Origin: CAYWBI01 sp964456445
GTDB taxonomy: Bacteria; Calditrichota; Calditrichia; Calditrichales; J004
Assembly (NCBI GenBank): GCA_964456445.1
Contig: CAYWBI010000115.1
Span: 1-12,001 of the forward strand
Direction: 5' to 3'
Length of the DNA stretch: 12,001 nt
The first letter of the stretch is position 1; every line of letters begins with the position of its first letter. The notes under the pieces are model-generated. The model saw nothing but the letters and a program-made list of their open reading frames with translations. It had not been told where the DNA came from and did no database searches. Both the position numbers and the translations under genes were made by a program. This document shows positions 6,881 to 12,001 of this stretch, in pieces.

Positions 6881-7473
6881 ACCTGTTTATAGGCACAAAA
6901 AATAAAGCAAAATTAAATGGCTGTTTAACGGCTACGGAAAAACTTGCAAAAAAGTACCCGGCAAGGATTGTCCTGCCCGATATAAAGGTTCAACCTCTTG
7001 ACGCGCCGTCGGGTGTGGCGGATATGCCGCTAAGCCTGAACGAAATCCAAAATGGAGCCCTTAACCGGGCTTTTTTTGCATATAATCAGGCGGATAAAGA
7101 AGCGCACGGCGAAAACTATGCCATCGGTATGGAAGGCGGCGTGTATCTGCTTGAACCGTTTTCAAATTGCGCCCCGGTCGCCTTGTTACAGAGTTGGGTT
7201 TATATTTACAATGGAACAGAAGGCCACTTCGGATGCTCCGCAGGTCTGGAGCTTCCACGGAATATCCAGACCATACTTTTTAATACCGACCGTGAATTAG
7301 CAGAGGTGATCGACGAGTTTTCCGGTCAAAAAGATGTCCGCTCCCATAGCGGCGCTTTTGGCATATTGACCCGGGATATTTTTACACGGCAAATGGCCTT
7401 TGAAGAGGCCATCATCAACGGCTTTGCCCCTTTTTTAAACGACACCTATTATGGAGAAGAAAATGGAAATTGA
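6877..7473 (+). CDS. DUF84 family inosine/xanthosine triphosphatase (YjjX-like)
   Basis: 198 residues, typical for the NTPase/DUF84 family that hydrolyses the aberrant nucleotides ITP and XTP and so keeps deaminated purines out of nucleic acids. Visible motifs are the N-terminal phosphate-binding IGTKNKAKLNG (5-15), QNGALNRA (family GAxNRA), the acidic AIGMEGGVYLL strand (family G(I/M)EGG), a W-containing strand (LLQSWVYIYNG), and the C-terminal SGAFGILTRDIFTR (family GaiG.LT.g..tR). It starts inside the stop of the lipoprotein gene (ATGA, 6877-6880) with no ribosome site of its own, which implies translational coupling. It overlaps the adenosine deaminase start. Its neighbour makes inosine from adenosine, so the pairing is metabolically sensible. 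That link is inference. Confidence 0.88.
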   Translation: MNLFIGTKNKAKLNGCLTATEKLAKKYPARIVLPDIKVQPLDAPSGVADMPLSLNEIQNGALNRAFFAYNQADKEAHGENYAIGMEGGVYLLEPFSNCAPVALLQSWVYIYNGTEGHFGCSAGLELPRNIQTILFNTDRELAEVIDEFSGQKDVRSHSGAFGILTRDIFTRQMAFEEAIINGFAPFLNDTYYGEENGN

Positions 7474-8491
7474 TAAAAAAATTTTACACGCCCTGCCTAA
7501 GACGGATTTACACTGTCATCTCGACGGCAGCATGCGTATCGGTACCATCATTGATCTTGCCAAAAGCCAGGGTATTAAACTTCCCAGCGACGACCCTAAA
7601 AAGTTAAAAAAAATCCTTGTTCCCGGATTAAACTGTAAAAGCCTGGTGGACTATTTAAAACCATTTGACGTCACCTTGTCTGTTTTGCAGGAACCGGACG
7701 CCATCGAACGGGCGGCTTATGAATTGGCGGAGGATTGCGCTGCCGAGAATATACGCTATCTCGAAGTGCGCTATTCGCCCGTACTGCACCAGCAAAAAGG
7801 GTTAAAACTTCCAACCATTGTTGATTCCGTGCTCAAGGGCCTGCACCGGGCCGAACATGAACACGATATCAAAACCGGAGTAATCATTTGTGGCATGCGT
7901 AATATCAATCCCCAGACCTCTATGTTGCTGGCCGAGCTGGCCGTTGCCTATAAAAACCAGGGCGTTGTTGCCTTCGATTTGGCAGGCGCCGAAGAAAATT
8001 ACCCGGCAAAGCACCATAAGGAGGCTTTTTATCTTACCCTTAACAACAACGTAAACTGCACCGCACATGCCGGCGAAGCCTATGGCCCGGAAAGTATCCA
8101 TCAGGCCATCCACTACTGTGGCGCACACCGCATCGGTCATGGCACGCGCTTAAAGGAAGACGGCGATCTATTGAATTATGTCAATGACCACCGCATCCCG
8201 CTTGAAATTTGCCTTACAAGCAATATACAAACAAGGGCCGCAGCTTCCTTTGAAGAACATCCACTCAAATTTTACTATGAAATTGGCCTGAGGGTGACCA
8301 TAAACACAGATAACCGGCTTATCTCCGATACAACCATGACAGACGAACTTTATCTTGCCGCGAAATATGCGCATCTTGAGATGGAAGATATAAAAGAAAT
8401 TATCGTTTCCGGGTTTAAAAGCGCTTTCCTGCCCATGCGCGAAAAGAAAGTGATGCTGGAACGCATCAACAAGGAGCTTGAAAAATATTAG
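7463..8491 (+). CDS. add: Adenosine deaminase
   Basis: 342 residues from the ATG at 7463. This start is preferred to the in-frame ATG at 7451 because GGAGAAG lies right before it; the earlier start would give 346 residues. It hydrolyses (deoxy)adenosine to (deoxy)inosine and ammonia in purine salvage. It is a metal-dependent TIM barrel with all landmarks: zinc ligands H17 and H19 in DLHCHLDGS, FDLAGAEENYP for substrate contact, H202 and catalytic E205 in TAHAGE, H226 in HRIGHGTRL, PLEICLTSNIQT, and D283 in INTDNRLISDT. The NTDNR form, rather than NTDDP, is common in bacterial Add proteins and rules towards Add over adenine deaminase. It overlaps the NTPase gene by 11 bases and is the third gene of the operon. 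Confidence 0.94.
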   Translation: MEIDKKILHALPKTDLHCHLDGSMRIGTIIDLAKSQGIKLPSDDPKKLKKILVPGLNCKSLVDYLKPFDVTLSVLQEPDAIERAAYELAEDCAAENIRYLEVRYSPVLHQQKGLKLPTIVDSVLKGLHRAEHEHDIKTGVIICGMRNINPQTSMLLAELAVAYKNQGVVAFDLAGAEENYPAKHHKEAFYLTLNNNVNCTAHAGEAYGPESIHQAIHYCGAHRIGHGTRLKEDGDLLNYVNDHRIPLEICLTSNIQTRAAASFEEHPLKFYYEIGLRVTINTDNRLISDTTMTDELYLAAKYAHLEMEDIKEIIVSGFKSAFLPMREKKVMLERINKELEKY

Positions 8492-8504
8492 GTCCATTGC
8501 GGAC
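8492..8504 (+). other. Small hairpin directly after add
   Basis: GTCC (8492-8495) pairs with GGAC (8501-8504) over a 5-base loop, starting at the base after the add stop. It has no T-run, so it is not a convincing terminator. Confidence 0.25.
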
Positions 8505-8572
8505 ATAACCCCAATCATCTAATCCCTTTGTATAAAAGGTTAAACAAATTTCAGAAGCCCCGAATTCAATCC

Positions 8573-8612
8573 CCCAGATAACGGGCCCCCTGCCCTGGGG
8601 GCTAATTCTGGG
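8573..8612. promoter_or_regulatory. GC-rich nested hairpin between add and the GGDEF gene
   Basis: The outer stem is CCCAGA (8573-8578) with TCTGGG (8607-8612). The inner stem is GCCCCC (8585-8590) with GGGGGC (8597-8602) around the loop TGCCCT. The two are joined by a 6/4-base internal loop. It is the most GC-rich patch in an otherwise AT-rich 182-base gap and lies 62 bases before the diguanylate cyclase start. There is no T-run on either side, so it is not an ordinary terminator. It could be an mRNA leader or 3'-end structure. It does not show the core bases I would expect of a c-di-GMP-I riboswitch. Confidence 0.5.
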
Positions 8613-8673
8613 TAAAATCACTTCTTTATCCAGAAAAATTTTATCCATAACAAATCGTTCCGATAATCTTTTT

Positions 8674-9672
8674 ATGAATATAAAACATACCATTCTTTTT
8701 TATGAGTCAGAAGTTGACACCCAACAATTGGAAGACAACCTGAAACTTATGGGATATACACTCCTAAAATGTCGTTTATTTGTGGAAATATCCAGGAAGT
8801 ATAAGTCGGACGATGTTTATTGTGCCATGGCCGTCATTGACAAGGATGATGACAAAGCCATAGAATTCCTACGTTCCGTTATGCAATCCAACTGGATGGT
8901 TCAACGGGTGGGTTTGGTGCGCAATTCCCAAAACAATGACCTGTTCCGATTAATAAACCGTGCCCATGTTGATTATTTATGGCCGCTATCGGTTAAGGGA
9001 AAAGAGTTGCAAAAACTCTTGCGAAAAGTTGGCCGGCGCCATGCAAAATTGACCCGACCCTTTGTAAAATTTGACATGCTAAGTGAAGTAACCGAAGATT
9101 TGTTGAACCAGAATGAAAAATTCCGTGAACAGGCAACACGGGACGCGCTTACACGCTTGTATAACAGACGATCATTCAATTCGATGGGCCGTCGATTTTG
9201 GGAACGCTATAAAAATTCCAATATTGTCTTTACCCTGGCCATAGTTGACCTCGACCATTTTAAATGGGTCAACGATGCGTATGGACATCTTGCCGGGGAT
9301 GAAGTGCTCCGTCAGATCGCAAGCGTTTTAATATCCAATCAACGTGCAGGGATAGATTTTGCCTTCCGGTATGGCGGTGAAGAATTTGCCATAATTTCCA
9401 TTGGCGCTTCGCTCGACGAGAAATATCTTTACCTAAACCGGCTGATCAAACTCGTCCGTCAGTTAAAGGTTGAATTAAAGGACGGCAGGCAAATCACCAC
9501 AACTTTTAGCGGTGGTATTTGCGCAAGTGCCGATGCAAAAAACTTTGATGATATGCTTAGCAAGGCCGATGCGGCCCTATACCTGGCAAAAGAAAGCGGC
9601 AGGGACCAGATTATGGCGCATGGCAAGTTGCAGACCCAGTTAAGCGAACAGCCTGTAAAAAACTTAAATTAA
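8674..9672 (+). CDS. Diguanylate cyclase with degenerate receiver-like N-domain
   Basis: 332 residues, soluble (no membrane segment). Residues about 1-120 resemble a response-regulator receiver: a hydrophobic first strand (HTILFYESE), a candidate acidic strand end at AVIDKDD (D56), and DYLWPLSVKGKELQKLL at the last strand, where the usual Lys-Pro is Trp-Pro. Loss of that Lys, and Arg/Asn where the Ser/Thr switch residue should be, suggest a pseudo-receiver not controlled by ordinary phosphorylation. Residues about 135-155 form a coiled-coil linker. The GGDEF domain (about 156-318) starts DALTRLYNRRSF, has the metal-binding VDLDHFKWVNDAYGHLAGD (D192), the active site GGEEF at 234-238 and SGGIC, so c-di-GMP synthesis is likely. 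The inhibitory I-site reads RAGID instead of RxxD: the Arg is one residue too far, so product inhibition may be lost. The start has no clear ribosome site. Confidence 0.93.
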   Translation: MNIKHTILFYESEVDTQQLEDNLKLMGYTLLKCRLFVEISRKYKSDDVYCAMAVIDKDDDKAIEFLRSVMQSNWMVQRVGLVRNSQNNDLFRLINRAHVDYLWPLSVKGKELQKLLRKVGRRHAKLTRPFVKFDMLSEVTEDLLNQNEKFREQATRDALTRLYNRRSFNSMGRRFWERYKNSNIVFTLAIVDLDHFKWVNDAYGHLAGDEVLRQIASVLISNQRAGIDFAFRYGGEEFAIISIGASLDEKYLYLNRLIKLVRQLKVELKDGRQITTTFSGGICASADAKNFDDMLSKADAALYLAKESGRDQIMAHGKLQTQLSEQPVKNLN

Positions 9673-9706
9673 ATATGATTATACGATTTACTTATCGGGA
9701 ACACTG

Positions 9707-10399
9707 ATGTTAGAAGGTCTTTTATTTGATTTTGACGGCGTTGTAGTTGACAGCATGGAGCAACATTTCCAGGCCTGGCACGCCGCATTTGCCAACCATG
9801 GTATCGATATATCCCGTAAGGGCTTTTTTCTGCTCGAGGGACAAGGTATGGAAACAATCGCCAATATTTTGGCAAACCGCCATGGATTGAGCTCACAGGA
9901 AACCATCTCGGTCATAAAAGATAAGGCCGCTTTTTTTTATACCCATCACGAACTAAAGTTTTACAATTATTTTTTGACCATGCTCGGGAACATCAAAACA
10001 CGGGGCGTACCCATGGCCGTTGTGACGGGCGGAAACCGGGAGCGGGTGAAACCGATAATCGATACGCACCTGGCCGGTTTCTTCGACGCCGTTATTACCG
10101 TGGACGATGTTAAGCGGGGCAAACCATACCCGGAACCTTTCCTGGCCGGTGCAAAAAGCCTGGGTCTCGCCGCCGACGAGTGTCTTGTTATCGAGAATGC
10201 ACCATTGGGGATCAAAGCGGCCAAAGCGGCAAAGTGTAAAGTTATAGCGGTTAAAACCACCCTTGGCGTTATGGAACTAGGCGAGGCAGATTTTATTGCT
10301 GTGGATTTTAAAGAGGTTGAAGCGGTTATAAACGACTGGCTGGGCAAGCAGGCGGCCGTGTCACATACAGGTCCACTTCATAGTGGAAACATTGGTTGA
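9707..10399 (+). CDS. HAD-IA family hydrolase (beta-phosphoglucomutase / phosphoglycolate phosphatase-like)
   Basis: 230 residues. The Rossmann-like HAD core has motif I LLFDFDGVVVDS (nucleophile D8, acid/base D10), an all-helical C1 cap (about residues 17-90), motif II AVVTGG (T107), motif III KRGKPYPEPF (K139) and motif IV CLVIENAPLGIKAAKAA (E163, N164). This is the beta-PGM/Gph/YcjU branch, acting on small phosphorylated sugars or glycolate phosphate. The true substrate cannot be told from sequence. Motif IV has EN where many members have ED or DS; ENAPLGI does occur in active members. The last about 15 residues (AAVSHTGPLHSGNIG) are an unusual tail beyond the fold. It starts 34 bases after the GGDEF stop and is likely co-transcribed with it. 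Confidence 0.9.
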   Translation: MLEGLLFDFDGVVVDSMEQHFQAWHAAFANHGIDISRKGFFLLEGQGMETIANILANRHGLSSQETISVIKDKAAFFYTHHELKFYNYFLTMLGNIKTRGVPMAVVTGGNRERVKPIIDTHLAGFFDAVITVDDVKRGKPYPEPFLAGAKSLGLAADECLVIENAPLGIKAAKAAKCKVIAVKTTLGVMELGEADFIAVDFKEVEAVINDWLGKQAAVSHTGPLHSGNIG

Positions 10400-10518
10400 A
10401 AATCCGGGCGCTTTGGGGTTTATTCCGTCTTGCGCAATGCTTGCCCTTAATAACCATAAATAAATCAATAGTGTCCGGTTAAATTTGCGTAAACGACATT
10501 CAAGAAAAAATAATAGAT

Positions 10519-11079
10519 TTAATGCTGCCGGAGTACCTTACCTGTTTTAAGATAATAATTGATGGCTTCTTCCCAATCTTTTAAGTCCTTAGAATACATA
10601 TGCTCAAGTGCTTTTTCATTTATTGCATTTCCAGTTTCTGTAAGCCCTGTAAATGTGTAAGTAATTTCCGCATCTGTCATTTGCGTATTTGTATTTTCAT
10701 GACACTGAACTGTGATGTTCCAAACTCTTTCTTCAGTAAAAACGGTATATTCGATAAGTGATTGGTGCGGCAAATATTTCGTTACCATCCACATATAACT
10801 GGATTCTCCATGCGCATGGGATTTTATTCGAAACACCATATGCTCATCTACAATATTTGTGGTTGAATAAATTATTTTCGGGTTCCAGCCATCTGCCCAT
10901 TCTTTTTCTTTTATTGGACCAAATAATGGAAATACTTTTTCTAATGGCGCTTTAAGAGTAATTGTGCTTGTTTTTGCTAACCGTTTGGATACAAAATTAT
11001 CCGAAATATCTCTACTCGAAAAATGACCACAACTTGTGCTCAAAATCAGAATAATGGAAAAAACTAATACTTTATTCAT
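10519..11079 (-). CDS. Lipoprotein with SRPBCC/START-like domain
   Basis: 186 residues, of unknown function. Residues 1-17 (MNKVLVFSIILILSTSC) look like a lipoprotein signal, with Cys17 as the lipidation site, although the -3 residue is Ser rather than the usual Leu. From about residue 36 the sequence follows the SRPBCC (START/Bet v1) pattern of a lipid- or ligand-binding helix-grip fold: TITLKAPLEKVFPLFGPIKEKEWADGWNPKIIYS, then alternating strands, and a long C-terminal helix (ALEHMYSKDLKDWEEAINYYLKTGK). It is paralogous to the broken copy at 11167-11651; both share W..GWNP and a W(E)xA(I/M)N(Y/H)YLKTG helix. The ribosome site is weak. An envelope location for an SRPBCC protein is less usual than a cytoplasmic one. 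No catalytic residue is recognisable. Confidence 0.75.
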   Translation of the reverse strand: MNKVLVFSIILILSTSCGHFSSRDISDNFVSKRLAKTSTITLKAPLEKVFPLFGPIKEKEWADGWNPKIIYSTTNIVDEHMVFRIKSHAHGESSYMWMVTKYLPHQSLIEYTVFTEERVWNITVQCHENTNTQMTDAEITYTFTGLTETGNAINEKALEHMYSKDLKDWEEAINYYLKTGKVLRQH

Positions 11080-11166
11080 TGCAGGAACTTTTTTTCTTTA
11101 ACGTATGAATCAATTACTATAATCATATTTAACTACAAATTTTTTATATACATCTCCTGGATCGTT

Positions 11167-11651
11167 CTAGAAATTAGGCAAACCTGTCAACATTTCACCT
11201 GTTTTCAGATAATGATTCATTGCTTTTTCCCATGAATCCATCATGATATCATAATACGCTTTGGTAAAACCTTTTAGAATTTCATCACCCGGTTTACTCA
11301 AAGATGTTTTACTATAGGTTAATATTGCTTTGGTTTTTTTGTCTGAAATGGTTTCTACCGTAATTTCCAGTTTTGTAATGATGACACCGGGTAAAAGGTA
11401 AATCATCTCCACAGGCCTTCTTCGATATCATACACTGTGACATACCAGGTTATTTCATGTCCATCATGTTCTGTAACAAAAACACATCCGGGTTCGACAA
11501 CGCCTGAATTGCTATAGACTGCTGTCGGATTCCAGCCTTCACACCAATCCAACTCTCGCTCCGGACAATAAAGTGGAAAAATCTCCTTTATCGTACCATG
11601 AATGGTTTGTTCATAGGTATGAGTTACTCTATTTATAATATTAATTTTTAT
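11167..11651 (-). pseudogene. Decayed SRPBCC-domain paralogue (lost start codon and frameshift)
   Basis: Two frames together encode a cytoplasmic SRPBCC protein of about 160 residues. The N-terminal frame reads THTYEQTIHGTIKEIFPLYC, then LDWCEGWNPTAVYS, then ITWYVTVYDIEEGL, and hits a TGA at 11405-11403. The C-terminal frame reads VEMIYLLPGVIITKLEITVE and ends with DSWEKAMNHYLKTGEMLTG. They join by a single-base change near 11408-11418. There is no ATG in the N-terminal frame after the upstream gene's stop. Exactly where a start is expected, one base after GGAGAGCGC (a ribosome site identical to that at 6012-6020), the codon is ATA (11651-11649). Both lesions together point to a real pseudogene. 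It lies 48 bases after the RHH-like gene and 87 bases before its intact lipoprotein paralogue, so it was probably co-transcribed with the upstream gene. Confidence 0.75.
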
Positions 11652-11699
11652 CGCGCTCTCCGCGTTTTTATCAAAATTGTGTTTATTTTTGGAATTGTA

Positions 11700-12001
11700 T
11701 TACTCGGATAGTTTGTGGCTGTCTTCTGATGTCAGATCCAAGCCATAGACATTTTTCATTGTCTCTATCATGGTAAGGGTATCTGCTCCGAATGGTGGCT
11801 TACCTTCGAAACTATATAGCACGATGCCTTCAATTAAATCGCCAAGCGTCATGTCGTGATGTGTAGCGATGGCTTTTAACACTTTTAGAATTCGTTTCTC
11901 AATTCGTACTCCGGTCTGGACACGCTCAATCTTTTTTCTAGTCGTATTCAGAACTCCTGACTCCGTTATTGAAAAATAAGTCTTTATGTAAGTTGCCCCG
12001 C
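11700..12001 (-). CDS. Ribbon-helix-helix-like small protein, 5' end beyond the window
   Basis: The frame is open from the window edge to the TAA at 11702-11700, so 99 C-terminal residues are visible and the true start is outside. An internal ATG-like start around 11882 would cut the conserved part and is not favoured. The segment ERVQTGVRIEKRILKVLKAI followed by ATHHDMTLGDLIEGIVLYSF looks like a strand-helix-helix of the CopG/Arc (RHH) type, suggesting DNA binding. The end, TMIETMKNVYGLDLTSEDSHKLSE, resembles a conserved uncharacterised family that I recall but cannot name. It lies immediately before the SRPBCC pseudogene in the same direction, which suggests an operon of regulator plus SRPBCC protein. 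Confidence 0.6.
   Translation of the reverse strand, partial: GATYIKTYFSITESGVLNTTRKKIERVQTGVRIEKRILKVLKAIATHHDMTLGDLIEGIVLYSFEGKPPFGADTLTMIETMKNVYGLDLTSEDSHKLSE

Noticed and set aside
7802..8518. Minus-strand frames opposite adenosine deaminase
   Set aside because: add on the plus strand carries every catalytic motif of its family; the antisense frames show none.
8573..8612. GEMM-type c-di-GMP riboswitch upstream of the GGDEF gene
   Set aside because: The conserved core and GNRA receptor/tetraloop arrangement are not visible; only a GC-rich nested hairpin is present.
1..12001. CRISPR array, prophage, or defence/toxin-antitoxin system
   Set aside because: No regularly spaced direct repeats, integrase, transposase, nuclease or recognisable toxin gene was seen; the RHH-like fragment alone is not enough for a toxin-antitoxin call.

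Overview
The window looks like a chromosomal segment from a Gram-negative bacterium of the FCB superphylum, possibly Calditrichota, KSB1 or Ignavibacteria-like. Evidence is a secreted protein ending in a type IX secretion (Por) C-terminal sorting domain with the motif QNYPNPFNPVT, two lipoproteins with lipobox-like signals, moderate GC content, and a long Q/P-rich SecG tail. The phylum is inferred from protein style, not from a marker gene.

Layout, left to right. The first 130 bases hold the 3' end of a probable argJ (+ strand), apparently broken at an A8 run and followed by a terminator hairpin. A convergent minus-strand gene (342-1437) encodes a secreted protein with a glutamine-amidotransferase-like fold and a T9SS tail. 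It is split by one extra G in a G8 run. Next comes a well-preserved minus-strand housekeeping operon, gap > pgk > tpiA > secG > tRNA-Leu(GAG), running from 5450 down to a strong rho-independent terminator at 1668-1700. It carries three consecutive lower-glycolysis enzymes, a Sec translocon subunit and a leucine tRNA. After a 572-base divergent intergenic region, plus-strand genes encode a TPR lipoprotein (BamD-like), a DUF84/YjjX-type inosine/xanthosine triphosphatase (ATGA overlap) and an adenosine deaminase (11-base overlap). These form one operon with a purine deamination/sanitation theme. After a GC-rich hairpin follow a diguanylate cyclase with a degenerate receiver domain and a HAD-IA phosphatase. 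The right end (minus strand) carries a lipoprotein with an SRPBCC/START-like fold, a decayed tandem paralogue of it (frameshift plus ATG>ATA start loss), and the C-terminal 99 residues of a ribbon-helix-helix-like protein that runs off the window.

Most of the window is ordinary core metabolism. I did not find a convincing new defence system, CRISPR array or complete mobile element. The most interesting points are the possible phase-variable G8 tract in the T9SS cargo gene, the RHH + duplicated SRPBCC module at the right edge, the pseudo-receiver diguanylate cyclase with a shifted I-site Arg, and the pairing of adenosine deaminase with an ITP/XTP-cleaning enzyme. Three genes are broken by single-base-type frame shifts, two of them at homopolymers. 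Read error must therefore be excluded before any of these is interpreted biologically.
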